Of a DNA stretch of 64,000 bases, positions 32,966-41,520 are shown one piece after another. The notes beneath the pieces are model-generated. The model made no database searches and was not told the DNA's origin. It worked only from the letters and a program-made list of their open reading frames with translations. Source of the stretch: Miniphocaeibacter sp012841535 (GTDB lineage Bacteria > Bacillota > Clostridia > Tissierellales > Peptoniphilaceae); assembly GCF_049274025.1 (NCBI RefSeq), contig NZ_JBASRV010000077.1. The stretch is one strand, 5' to 3'. The translations under genes and the position numbers were made by a program. Position 1 is the stretch's first letter. Each line of letters starts with the position of its first letter.

Positions 32966-33436
32966 ATGACTGAATTTTTTATTGAAAATGGTGGAGTTGT
33001 TTTTACAGCATTAGCAGTAGCATTAGCAGTATTTTTATCTGGTATGGGATCAGCAAAAGGTGTTGGAATGGCAGGGGAAGCAGCTGCAGGTATAGTTATA
33101 GAAGAACCGGAAAAGTTTGGTAAGTCCTTAGTACTTCAATTATTACCAGGTACTCAAGGTTTATATGGTTTCGTAATTGGACTTTTAATCTTATTTAAAA
33201 TACCTGAAGGAGTTACTTTAGCACAAGGATTATATTATGTTGGAGCAGCATTACCTGTTGGAATTGGTGGTTTAACCTCAGCAATAGCACAAGCTAAAGT
33301 ATCAGTAGCTGGTTTAAATATATTAGCTAAAAATGAAGAGCAACAAGCTAAAGGTATAGTTTTTGCAGTAATGGTTGAGATGTATGCAATATTAGCATTT
33401 GCTATTTCATTCTTAATGGTTTCACAACAAATATAG
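32966..33436 (+). CDS. ntpK: V-type ATPase c subunit (proteolipid K), sodium-type
   Basis: A 156-residue proteolipid with four membrane helices, i.e. two fused hairpins. Leu60, Thr63 and Gln64 in LPGTQGLYGF, Gln109 in AIAQAKV and Glu138 in VEMYAILAF correspond, with an offset of one, to the residues that bind Na+ in the Enterococcus hirae K ring. The first hairpin carries Gln where the second has the ion-binding Glu, so there is one ion site per four helices, also as in E. hirae. This supports a Na+-translocating enzyme. RBS AGGAGGAA. Confidence 0.95.
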   Translation: MTEFFIENGGVVFTALAVALAVFLSGMGSAKGVGMAGEAAAGIVIEEPEKFGKSLVLQLLPGTQGLYGFVIGLLILFKIPEGVTLAQGLYYVGAALPVGIGGLTSAIAQAKVSVAGLNILAKNEEQQAKGIVFAVMVEMYAILAFAISFLMVSQQI

Positions 33437-33447
33437 GATGTGAGAAA

Positions 33448-34002
33448 ATGTCAAATTTAGACAATATTATTCAAACTATTTTACAAGATGCTGAAGCTGA
33501 AAGTGAAAAGATTTTGAATGAAGCTGAAAATAATAAAAATAAACATATATCTGAAATGGAAAAACAAGCTAAGGAAAGAAAAGAGGAAATAATTTCCAAA
33601 GCTAATGAAGAAGCTGAACAATTAGTTGATAAAACAACTAATAATGCTAATTTGAAGGCAAGGGATTCTTTACTTATAGCTAAACAAGAGGTAATTTCTA
33701 AAATAATAGATATAGTTAAAGAAAAACTTAAAAATATTGATGATAAATCCTATACAGATATTCTACTTAAAACAATAAAATCTTCAAATGTTGGAGATGA
33801 TGTTGAAATAATGGTTCAAAAAAACAGAGTAGATGTTGTAAAATCATTAGGATTAAAAAATAAGATTTCAGATAAATATGTAGAAAGTGGATTTTCTATA
33901 TTAGAGGGAAATTCTGTATTAAATAATGACTTTTCAAGTTTAGTAGACTATATGAAAGATGACTTGGAAAGCTATATAGCTGAAAAGTTATTTTCGGAAT
34001 AG
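33448..34002 (+). CDS. ntpE: V-type ATPase subunit E
   Basis: A 184-residue peripheral-stalk subunit: a long charged N-terminal helix (about 1-100, with NEAENNKNKHISEMEKQAKE) followed by a compact C-terminal domain that caps the A3B3 head. SIKSNVGDD and GFSILEGNSVLNNDFSS match the family end region. It pairs with the G/H-type subunit encoded at the start of the operon. RBS GGATGTGAG; spacing to its neighbours is 11 and 6 nt. Confidence 0.88.
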   Translation: MSNLDNIIQTILQDAEAESEKILNEAENNKNKHISEMEKQAKERKEEIISKANEEAEQLVDKTTNNANLKARDSLLIAKQEVISKIIDIVKEKLKNIDDKSYTDILLKTIKSSNVGDDVEIMVQKNRVDVVKSLGLKNKISDKYVESGFSILEGNSVLNNDFSSLVDYMKDDLESYIAEKLFSE

Positions 34003-34008
34003 GAGGGA

Positions 34009-35013
34009 ATGATGGATAGAAATAAGTTTATCCAAAGTTCTACAACAACAAGAATCTATGAAAAAAGCCTACTTACTAAAAGTCAATTAGAAAGAATGAT
34101 AGAATCTGACTCCTTAGATGATGCTTTAAGGCTTTTAAACGATACCGTATATCAAGCTAGTGTAAGTAAGCTAGAAAGAAGTGAAGATTATGAAATTGCA
34201 TTAAAGGATGCATTAAATAATACCTTCAGAACTTTTTATGAATTATTACCTAGTCCTGAAGTAGTTGATTTAATATCAATGAAATATGAGTATCACAATT
34301 TAAAAGTTATTCTTAAAGAAAAAATAAGTGGATTAAATTATTCTAGAATGTATATTAATTTTGGAAATTTTGATTTTGAAAAATTAAAAGAAGAATTTGC
34401 AACAGGTGATAGATCATCTCTAGATGATAGATATTCTGGAGTTATAAATGCAGTATATGATGAGTTCTTAGAATATAAGGATCCACAAAATATAGATATT
34501 TTAATAGATAAGGAATATTTTAAAAATCTAAAGGAAGTAGCAGAAGAATTAGATATTGATTTATTTAAAATCTATGTTGAAGATTTAATAGATTTTACTA
34601 ATATTAGAACACTATTAAGATGTCAGAATCAAAAGAGAGATTTGAATTTTTTAGACAGAGTTATAATCGAAGGTGGGGCTATACCGAAGGATAAGTATAG
34701 AGATTTCCTTTTTAGTAAAATTGATGAAAACAGTGCTTTGTTTAAAAGTTCTAGAATTTATTATCATTTAAGAGAAAGTCTAAAAGAATATAATATGACA
34801 AAAAGTCTTTCAGATTTTGAAAAAAGTATGGATGATTATCTGGTAGAAGTTATAAAAGAGGCAAAAAAAATTACATATGGTCCTGAAGTTGCTTTTGCTT
34901 ATTTACTGGCAAAGGAAAATGAAGTTAAGAACCTAAGAATTATTTTTGTTTCTAAGCTTAATAATCTACCGGCAAAATTTACTAGAGAAAGGTTACGTGA
35001 GTGTTATGTATAA
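34009..35013 (+). CDS. ntpC: V-type ATPase subunit C (d type)
   Basis: A 334-residue helical subunit that sits on the c ring and couples it to the D-F shaft. Family features are the repeated helical bundles with NLKVILKEK and TNIRTLLRCQ, and the C-terminal AYLLAKENEVKNLRIIFVSK. ATG 34009 is used, with TAGGAGGG upstream; a second ATG follows at once. It overlaps the F subunit gene by 8 nt. Confidence 0.92.
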   Translation: MMDRNKFIQSSTTTRIYEKSLLTKSQLERMIESDSLDDALRLLNDTVYQASVSKLERSEDYEIALKDALNNTFRTFYELLPSPEVVDLISMKYEYHNLKVILKEKISGLNYSRMYINFGNFDFEKLKEEFATGDRSSLDDRYSGVINAVYDEFLEYKDPQNIDILIDKEYFKNLKEVAEELDIDLFKIYVEDLIDFTNIRTLLRCQNQKRDLNFLDRVIIEGGAIPKDKYRDFLFSKIDENSALFKSSRIYYHLRESLKEYNMTKSLSDFEKSMDDYLVEVIKEAKKITYGPEVAFAYLLAKENEVKNLRIIFVSKLNNLPAKFTRERLRECYV

Positions 35014-35314
35014 AGTAGCCGTAGTAGGAGATAGAGATTCAGTTCTTGGTTTTAGAGCTTTAGGAGTTCATGTATATATAGCTTATGAAGCTACGGAAGC
35101 TAGAAAAGTAGTTGACGGTATAGCAAAAGATGGTTACGGTGTAATATTTATTACAGAGCAACTAGCTAGTTTAATACCGGAGACTATTGAAAGATATAAT
35201 GCAGAAATTACGCCAGCCGTAATATTAATACCATCAAATCAAGGAACTTTGAATATTGGTATGGAAAATATTAATAAAAACGTAGAAAGAGCGGTTGGAT
35301 CTAATATTTTATAA
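35006..35314 (+). CDS. ntpG: V-type ATPase subunit F
   Basis: A 102-residue Rossmann-like protein starting MYKVAVVGDRDSVLGFRALG, with GVIFITEQLASLIPETI and PAVILIPSNQGTLNIG, as in subunit F of the central shaft (named NtpG in Enterococcus). ATG 35006 is chosen because it yields the family length and overlaps the ntpC stop; a GTG at 34997, with AAAGG upstream, would add three residues. A longer frame from 34946 has no ribosome site. Confidence 0.9.
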   Translation: MYKVAVVGDRDSVLGFRALGVHVYIAYEATEARKVVDGIAKDGYGVIFITEQLASLIPETIERYNAEITPAVILIPSNQGTLNIGMENINKNVERAVGSNIL

Positions 35315-35329
35315 AGGAGAGAGCTTATA

Positions 35330-37102
35330 TTGAAAGCAGGAAAAATAATAAAAGTTTCCGGACCTTTAGTTGTAGCTGAAGGAATGGAAGATGCAAACGT
35401 ATATGATGTTGTTGAAGTTTCAGAAGATAAGCTCATTGGAGAAATTATAGAAATGAGAGGCGACAAAGCCTCTATTCAAGTATATGAAGAAACTACTGGT
35501 ATAGGACCTGGAGATACCGTTATAACAACAGGATCTCCGTTATCAATAGAATTAGGACCAGGTTTAATTGAGCAGATGTTTGATGGAATTCAAAGACCCT
35601 TACAAGCTCTTCAAGATGCAGCAGGAGACTTCTTAACAAAAGGTGTAGAGGTAAATGCATTAGACAGAGAAAAGAAATGGGATTTTGTTCCAGTTGCAAA
35701 AGTAGGAGATACTTTAAAGCCAGGTGATGTTATTGGTACTGTTCAAGAAACACCTATAGTTAATCATAAAATAATGGTTCCAATGGGAGTAGAAGGTACT
35801 TTAACTAAAATAGAAGAAGGTAGTTTTTCAGTTGATAAGGTAGTAGCTGTTATTAAAACTGAAAATGGTGAAAAAGAATTAACTATGATTCAAAAGTGGC
35901 CAGTTAGACAAGGTAGACCGTATAAGAAAAAACTGGATCCAACAGAACCATTAGTTACAGGACAAAGGGTTATTGACACATTCTTCCCTGTTACTAAAGG
36001 GGGAGCTGCAGCTATACCAGGACCTTTCGGTTCAGGTAAAACAGTAGTTCAACATCAATTGGCTAAATGGGCCGATGCTGAAATAGTTGTATATGTAGGT
36101 TGTGGAGAACGTGGAAACGAAATGACTGACGTACTTATGGAGTTCCCGGAAATTATTGACCCAAAAACAGGCGAATCACTAATGAAAAGAACAGTACTTA
36201 TTGCAAATACATCAAATATGCCTGTTGCAGCAAGGGAAGCATCAATTTATACAGGAATAACAATATCAGAATACTTTAGAGATATGGGATATTCAGTAGC
36301 AATGATGGCAGATTCAACATCAAGATGGGCAGAGGCTCTTAGAGAAATGTCAGGACGTCTTGAAGAGATGCCTGGTGACGAAGGTTACCCTGCATACCTA
36401 GCATCAAGAATAGCAGACTTTTATGAAAGAGCGGGAAAAGTTGAATGCTTAGGTGATGATGATAGAATCGGAGCTTTAACAGTAATCGGAGCTGTATCAC
36501 CTCCTGGAGGAGATATTTCTGAACCTGTTTCTCAATCAACATTGAGAATTGTAAAAGTTTTCTGGGGACTTGATTATGCACTATCCTATAGCCGTCATTT
36601 CCCAGCTATTAACTGGTTAAACTCATATTCTCTATACCAAACTAAAGTTGATAAATATTTAGATGAAAATGTAAATGAGAATTTCTCAAGAGATAGAATT
36701 AGAGCTATGGCATTGTTACAAGAAGAATCTGGACTTCAAGAGATAGTTAGACTTGTAGGTAGAGATGCACTTTCAGATGGAGATCAATTAAAACTTGAAA
36801 TTACTAAATCCATTAGAGAAGACTTTTTACAACAAAATGCTTTCCATGAAGTAGACACCTATTGTTCATTGGATAAACAGTATAAAATGCTAGATGTTAT
36901 TTTAGAATTTTATGATTTAGCATTAGAAGCTTTAGATAAAGGTGTTTATACTTCTGAAATAGAAACTATGCCAATTAAAGATAGAATAGCAAGAGCTAAA
37001 AATATTCCAGAAAATGAATTAAATAAATTTGATGAATTAAAAGAAGATTTAAAAGTTGAATTTAAAAAATTAGTGGAAAAGGGAGGGACTGTAAATGCTT
37101 AA
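35330..37102 (+). CDS. ntpA: V-type ATPase catalytic subunit A
   Basis: A 590-residue catalytic subunit starting at TTG 35330, with AAAGGAGAGAG upstream. The P-loop GPFGSGKTVV lies at about 230-239 and the catalytic Glu in GCGERGNEM. The non-homologous insert typical of V/A-type A subunits is at about 110-200 (WDFVPVAKVGDTLKPGDVIG). Walker B-like MMADSTSRWAEALRE is intact. It alternates with subunit B in the A3B3 head. Overlaps ntpB by 8 nt. Confidence 0.98.
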   Translation: MKAGKIIKVSGPLVVAEGMEDANVYDVVEVSEDKLIGEIIEMRGDKASIQVYEETTGIGPGDTVITTGSPLSIELGPGLIEQMFDGIQRPLQALQDAAGDFLTKGVEVNALDREKKWDFVPVAKVGDTLKPGDVIGTVQETPIVNHKIMVPMGVEGTLTKIEEGSFSVDKVVAVIKTENGEKELTMIQKWPVRQGRPYKKKLDPTEPLVTGQRVIDTFFPVTKGGAAAIPGPFGSGKTVVQHQLAKWADAEIVVYVGCGERGNEMTDVLMEFPEIIDPKTGESLMKRTVLIANTSNMPVAAREASIYTGITISEYFRDMGYSVAMMADSTSRWAEALREMSGRLEEMPGDEGYPAYLASRIADFYERAGKVECLGDDDRIGALTVIGAVSPPGGDISEPVSQSTLRIVKVFWGLDYALSYSRHFPAINWLNSYSLYQTKVDKYLDENVNENFSRDRIRAMALLQEESGLQEIVRLVGRDALSDGDQLKLEITKSIREDFLQQNAFHEVDTYCSLDKQYKMLDVILEFYDLALEALDKGVYTSEIETMPIKDRIARAKNIPENELNKFDELKEDLKVEFKKLVEKGGTVNA

Positions 37103-38480
37103 GGATTATAAATCTGTAACGGAAGTAGTAGGCCCTCTCATGGTAGTAGAAGGTGTTGATGGAGTTAAATATGAAGAACTTGTAGATATTCAATTACAAA
37201 ATGGTGAAAAAAGAAGAGGCCGTGTTATTGAAATTGAAGAAGATAAAGCAATGGTTCAAATCTTTGAAGGTTCTTCAGGGATTAACTTAAGGGACACAAC
37301 TGTTAGATTTTTAGGTAGACCTTTAGAGTTAGGTGTTTCAGGCGATATGATAGGTAGGGTATTTGATGGTTTAGGTTCTCCAATGGATAATGGACCTAAA
37401 ATCATACCTGAAAAGAAAATAGATATTAACGGTTCACCTATTAATCCAGTATCTAGAGATTATCCTTCTGAATTTATTCAAACGGGAATTTCCACTATAG
37501 ATGGATTAAATACTTTAGTTAGAGGACAAAAGCTACCTATATTCTCAGCTTCAGGACTTCCACACAACAATGTTGCAGTACAAATTGCTAGACAAGCTAA
37601 AGTTTTAGGTAAAGGTGACAAGTTTGCTGTAGTTTTCGCTGCAATGGGAATTACTTTTGAGGAAGCACAATTCTTTATAGATGATTTTACTGAAACAGGA
37701 GCTATTGATAGAGCTGTATTATTTATGAATCTGGCAAATGACCCTGCCATAGAAAGACTTGCAACACCTAAAATGGCACTTACATGTGCTGAGTACTTAG
37801 CTTTTGAAAAAGGAATGCATGTTCTTGTTATTTTAACAGATATGACTAACTATGCAGAAGCACTTCGTGAAGTTTCAGCAGCTAGAAAGGAAGTTCCAGG
37901 TCGTAGAGGTTATCCAGGATATTTATATACCGACCTTTCTACAATATATGAAAGAGCTGGAAGAATTAAAGGAAGAAATGGTTCAATAACTCAAATACCA
38001 ATTTTAACAATGCCTGAAGAGGATATTACACATCCTATTCCAGACTTAACAGGTTATATTACAGAAGGACAAATAATATTATCAAGAGATTTATATAAGT
38101 CCGGTATTGAGCCTCCAATTTTTGTTATTCCTTCACTTTCAAGATTGAAAGATAAGGGTATTGGTAAAGGCAAAACAAGAGAAGATCATGCTGATACAAT
38201 GAACCAAATATATGCAGGATATGCATCTGGTAGAGAAGCAAGAGACTTAGCTGTTATTCTTGGAGAAAGTGCATTATCTGAAGCAGATAAGGCCTTTTCA
38301 AAATTTGCTGAAGAATTTGAAAAAGAATATGTAAATCAAGGTTATTATAACAATAGATCCATAGAAGAAACATTAAATCTTGGTTGGAAATTATTAAGAT
38401 TAATTCCAAGATCTGAACTAAAGAGAATAAGGGATGAATATTTAGATAAATATTTGGATGACTCTCAAGGGGATGATTAG
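37095..38480 (+). CDS. ntpB: V-type ATPase regulatory subunit B
   Basis: A 461-residue non-catalytic nucleotide-site subunit. It has the family texts GRVFDGLGSPMDNGP, FIQTGISTIDGLNTLVRGQK and LPIFSASGLPHNNVAVQIAR in place of a P-loop, and LTDMTNYAEALREVSAARKE. It completes the A3B3 head. The start overlaps ntpA, and its stop is followed at once by the ntpD ATG, so translation is coupled throughout. Confidence 0.98.
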   Translation: MLKDYKSVTEVVGPLMVVEGVDGVKYEELVDIQLQNGEKRRGRVIEIEEDKAMVQIFEGSSGINLRDTTVRFLGRPLELGVSGDMIGRVFDGLGSPMDNGPKIIPEKKIDINGSPINPVSRDYPSEFIQTGISTIDGLNTLVRGQKLPIFSASGLPHNNVAVQIARQAKVLGKGDKFAVVFAAMGITFEEAQFFIDDFTETGAIDRAVLFMNLANDPAIERLATPKMALTCAEYLAFEKGMHVLVILTDMTNYAEALREVSAARKEVPGRRGYPGYLYTDLSTIYERAGRIKGRNGSITQIPILTMPEEDITHPIPDLTGYITEGQIILSRDLYKSGIEPPIFVIPSLSRLKDKGIGKGKTREDHADTMNQIYAGYASGREARDLAVILGESALSEADKAFSKFAEEFEKEYVNQGYYNNRSIEETLNLGWKLLRLIPRSELKRIRDEYLDKYLDDSQGDD

Positions 38481-39119
38481 ATGGCTAAGCTAAATGTAAA
38501 TCCTACTAGAATGGTCTTATCGGAATTAAAAGAAAGACTAGCTACTTCTACTAGGGGACATAAATTATTGAAAGATAAGCAAGATGAGTTAATGAGACGT
38601 TTTATTAGCTTAATTAGGAAAAATAAGGAATTAAGACTTGAAGTAGAAGAAGAGTTAAGTAATTCCTTTAAAGATTTTTTGCTTGCATCTGCTATAATGA
38701 GTCCGGAATTTCTTGATGAAGCTGTTTCTTTTCCAAAAGAAAATATAGATGTTGATATTACTACAAAAAATATAATGAGTGTGAATATACCTGTTATGAA
38801 ATTTATTAAGACTGAAATAGATGATACAGGAAGTATTTATCCTTATGGTTATGCTCAAACTTCAGCTGATTTAGATTATGCAATAGAGGGTTTAGACAAG
38901 GTTATGGATAAACTTCTAGAATTAGCAGAAGTAGAAAAAGCTTGTCAGTTAATGGCAAAAGAGCTAGAAAAGACAAGAAGAAGAGTAAATGCATTGGAAT
39001 ATAGAACAATTCCAGACTTAGAGGAAACTATAAAATATATTCGTAGTAAATTAGACGAAAATGAAAGAGCAACAATAACAAGATTAATGAAGGTTAAAGA
39101 TATTATTCAAGAAAAATAG
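38481..39119 (+). CDS. ntpD: V-type ATPase subunit D
   Basis: A 212-residue central-shaft subunit. The N-terminal helix starts NVNPTRMVLSELKERLATST and the C-terminal helix has RRRVNALEYRTIPDLEETIK, both signatures of V/A-type subunit D. It forms an antiparallel coiled coil that turns inside A3B3. It begins directly after the ntpB stop and is the last gene of the operon; no ntpH or ntpJ homologue follows. A strong terminator overlaps its end. Confidence 0.95.
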   Translation: MAKLNVNPTRMVLSELKERLATSTRGHKLLKDKQDELMRRFISLIRKNKELRLEVEEELSNSFKDFLLASAIMSPEFLDEAVSFPKENIDVDITTKNIMSVNIPVMKFIKTEIDDTGSIYPYGYAQTSADLDYAIEGLDKVMDKLLELAEVEKACQLMAKELEKTRRRVNALEYRTIPDLEETIKYIRSKLDENERATITRLMKVKDIIQEK

Positions 39120-39152
39120 CAAACACAACACTTAGTGTTGTGTTTGCTTTTT
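39119..39152 (+). terminator. terminator of the V-ATPase operon
   Basis: A 13-bp perfect stem GCAAACACAACAC (39119-39131) / GTGTTGTGTTTGC (39135-39147), loop TTA, followed by TTTTT. Confidence 0.9.
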
Positions 39153-39177
39153 CTTGAATTATTTGGAGTGTTTGTTT

Positions 39178-39681
39178 ATGGATAATAAATTAAAAAAATT
39201 AATTTATTGTGCTTTATTAACTTCATTGGTAATAATAGGTACAATAATTATAAGAATTCCAATTCCAGCAGTTTCAGGATACATAAATTTTGGAGATTTG
39301 TTCATCTTTTTAGGAGCAAGTTTATTTGGACCTGCCATAGGAGCTTTATCTGGTGGAATAGGATCAGCCCTAGCTGATATTTTGTCCGGTGGAGCACAAT
39401 GGGCAATATTTTCCTTAATTATAAAGGGATTAATGGGATTTATTGTAGGACAATTTGCCTATAAGAGTAAATTTTATGGAATTAAAAATTTAATTGGAAT
39501 AATTTTAGCGATAATTATTCTCGTTATTGGGTATTATATATCTGGATCGTTAATAATAGGAAGTTTTATTACTGGTTTAACATCAATACCTTATGATTTA
39601 TTGCAAGGAGTTATTTCCTCTGTTATATATTTTATTATAGGTAGAAGAATATTAAAATTGAAGTTTAAAAAAGGTGAGTAA
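39178..39681 (+). CDS. ECF transporter S component
   Basis: The start is ATG 39178 with TTGGAGTG upstream; a TTG at 39154 lies in the terminator tail. The 167-residue protein has about five or six membrane helices with GYINFGDLFIFLGASLFGPA, GGIGSALADILSGGAQWAIF and FIVGQFAYK. This is the substrate-binding membrane component of a group II energy-coupling-factor vitamin transporter; the shared EcfA and EcfT genes are not in the window. The substrate cannot be assigned; pyrimidine or thiamine-precursor S proteins look similar. It abuts the FolT-like gene. Confidence 0.8.
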   Translation: MDNKLKKLIYCALLTSLVIIGTIIIRIPIPAVSGYINFGDLFIFLGASLFGPAIGALSGGIGSALADILSGGAQWAIFSLIIKGLMGFIVGQFAYKSKFYGIKNLIGIILAIIILVIGYYISGSLIIGSFITGLTSIPYDLLQGVISSVIYFIIGRRILKLKFKKGE

Positions 39682-40215
39682 ATGTCAATTATAAAAGAGT
39701 GGTTTAATATTAAAGAGCTTAAAAATGTAAGAAATTTAGTTATATGTGCAATAATGATAGCTTTGAATGTAGTGTTGAGTCTATTTGAAATACCCTTATT
39801 TGGAAATACTATAATGATAGGTTTTCAATTTTTAGCCTTAGTTGTTGTAGGTTATTTATATGGACCTATGCCGGCAGTAATAGTAGGGGGAATAGGTGAT
39901 ATTATAGGAGCAGTAATGTTTCCTAAAGGTTTATTTTTTATAGGATTTACCTTAAATGCTATGGTAGAAGGGTTTATATATGGTGTGTTTTTTCATAAGA
40001 AACAAATTAGTCTTAAAAGAATAGTTGTTGCATTTTTTATACAACTTATATTAGTTTCTTTTATAATGACACCAACTTGGATTTATATATTATATTCTAA
40101 AAATTTATTATTAACTAAGGCAATATATATAACTAAAATTGGGAAATATCCAATAGATGTATTAATCACTTATTTATTTTTGAAAATATTAAATAAAAGT
40201 GGGGTATTAAAGTAA
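39682..40215 (+). CDS. folT: folate-type ECF transporter S component
   Basis: A 177-residue membrane protein with about six helices. KNVRNLVICAIMIALNVVLS, YLYGPMPAVIVGGIGDIIGA and FPKGLFFIGFTLNAMVEG match the FolT group of S components, which bind folates for uptake by the shared ECF module. It begins right at the stop of the previous S-component gene (RBS AAAGGTGAG inside it), so the two are cotranscribed. Substrate assignment is by family resemblance only. Confidence 0.8.
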   Translation: MSIIKEWFNIKELKNVRNLVICAIMIALNVVLSLFEIPLFGNTIMIGFQFLALVVVGYLYGPMPAVIVGGIGDIIGAVMFPKGLFFIGFTLNAMVEGFIYGVFFHKKQISLKRIVVAFFIQLILVSFIMTPTWIYILYSKNLLLTKAIYITKIGKYPIDVLITYLFLKILNKSGVLK

Positions 40216-40259
40216 TAAATATCTATTTAATTATATAATTTTATTAAGGAGCAGATATT

Positions 40260-40937
40260 ATGAAAAAAATAGTTTTTGTTAGACATGGTCAAAGTGAATG
40301 GAATTTAGAAAATAAATTTACAGGCTGGGTCGATGTAGATTTAAGTGATGAGGGATATAAACAAGCAGAAAATGCTGGTAAAAAAATTAAAGAAGCAGGA
40401 ATTGAATTTGATCTAGCTTTTACTTCAGTTTTGAAGAGAGCTATTAAAACCTGTCATATTGTGCTAGAAGAGTCAAATCAACTATGGATTCCAGAAATCA
40501 AATCTTGGAGATTAAATGAAAGACATTATGGCGCTTTACAGGGATTAAATAAAAAAGAAACTGCAGAAAAATATGGTGATGAAAAAGTTCATCAATGGAG
40601 AAGATCCTATGATGTACTTCCTCCACTATTAAGTACTGAAGAACAGGTATTTGATAGAAAATATGCAAATTTACCAAAAGGAACCGTTCCACTTGGTGAG
40701 AATTTAAAAGTTACACTGGAAAGAGTAATACCTTTTTGGGAAGATCAGATAGCTCCTTTAGTACTAGATAATAAAACAGTTTTAGTTGCGGCTCACGGAA
40801 ATTCACTAAGAGCGTTAGTGAAACATATAGAAGGCATTTCTGATGATGAAATAATGAAATTGGAAATACCAACAGGTGAACCTTTAGTATTAGAATTAAA
40901 TGATGATTTAACAGTAAGTAAAAAATATTATCTATAA
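40260..40937 (+). CDS. gpmA: 2,3-bisphosphoglycerate-dependent phosphoglycerate mutase
   Basis: A 225-residue histidine-phosphatase-superfamily glycolytic enzyme that interconverts 3- and 2-phosphoglycerate. The phosphohistidine motif is VRHGQSEWNLENKFTGW (about 7-23), with substrate contacts in RLNERHYGALQGLNKKE and the second catalytic His in VLVAAHGNSLRALVKH. Length is slightly short of the 228-250 range but complete. RBS AAGGAG. Followed by a perfect bidirectional terminator. Confidence 0.96.
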   Translation: MKKIVFVRHGQSEWNLENKFTGWVDVDLSDEGYKQAENAGKKIKEAGIEFDLAFTSVLKRAIKTCHIVLEESNQLWIPEIKSWRLNERHYGALQGLNKKETAEKYGDEKVHQWRRSYDVLPPLLSTEEQVFDRKYANLPKGTVPLGENLKVTLERVIPFWEDQIAPLVLDNKTVLVAAHGNSLRALVKHIEGISDDEIMKLEIPTGEPLVLELNDDLTVSKKYYL

Positions 40938-40940
40938 ATA

Positions 40941-40974
40941 AAAAATCCAGTTGCAAATTTGCAACTGGATTTTT
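40941..40974. terminator. bidirectional terminator
   Basis: A perfect 17-bp palindrome, AAAAATCCAGTTGCAAA and its complement, with A and T runs at both ends. It serves gpmA (plus) and perR (minus). Confidence 0.9.
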
Positions 40975-40976
40975 TA

Positions 40977-41393
40977 TTATATTTCAATTTCTTGACATTT
41001 TGGACAAGTACCACTTAAATATACATTTTTACTATCGATTTCAAAATCCTTTAATTCTTCAGAATCTATTAAATTATAAGGAAAATTAAAATTATATATA
41101 GTACCACATTTCTTACATTTAAAATGTCCATGGGGATCAGTTACTATATCGTATCTAATTTCCGTATTTTCAATTTTAATTTCATCTACAATTTTTGCCT
41201 TAACAAATGATTTCAAAGTATTATATACTGTTGTTTTAGAAAGTGTTGGAATAATAGGGCATAGATTAATATATATTTCATCAACAGTAGGATGTGTATG
41301 ATTTAAATTAAGATATTCTAGGATTTTTAATCTTTGAAATGTAGGCTTAATATTTGCGTCAATCAACATATTTTTCAAGTTATTAGTATCCAT
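40977..41393 (-). CDS. perR: PerR-type Fur-family regulator
   Basis: A 138-residue regulator from ATG 41393, with AAGGGTGAT upstream on the minus strand; the longer frame has no ribosome site. The winged helix at about 1-80 contains PTFQRLKILEYL, HPTVDEIY and LSKTTVYNTLKSF. The regulatory metal site is suggested by RYDIVTDPHGHFKC, and the structural zinc by CKKC and CPKC. PerR senses peroxide by metal-catalysed histidine oxidation. Because the protein is short and lacks the His-rich signature of Fur/Zur, PerR is the best call. A 7-1-7 box sits in its own leader. Confidence 0.88.
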   Translation of the reverse strand: MDTNNLKNMLIDANIKPTFQRLKILEYLNLNHTHPTVDEIYINLCPIIPTLSKTTVYNTLKSFVKAKIVDEIKIENTEIRYDIVTDPHGHFKCKKCGTIYNFNFPYNLIDSEELKDFEIDSKNVYLSGTCPKCQEIEI

Positions 41394-41404
41394 ATTATCA
41401 CCCT

Positions 41405-41419
41405 TTGTAATTATTACAA
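41405..41419 (-). promoter_or_regulatory. PerR box in the perR leader
   Basis: TTGTAATTATTACAA is a perfect 7-1-7 inverted repeat, close to the PerR consensus TTATAATnATTATAA. It abuts the perR ribosome site, 12 nt before the ATG, which suggests autoregulation. Confidence 0.7.
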
Positions 41420-41520
41420 TAAGTCTATCATTACATAAATGGAAAGTCAAATTGAAAGCTTGTAAAAATCAATATTACATTGTAAAATGATAAAGATTAA
41501 AGAATATTAAAGGAGGAAAT

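Noticed and set aside
36339..36581. Minus-strand ORF inside ntpA
   Set aside because: Shadow of a highly conserved catalytic gene.
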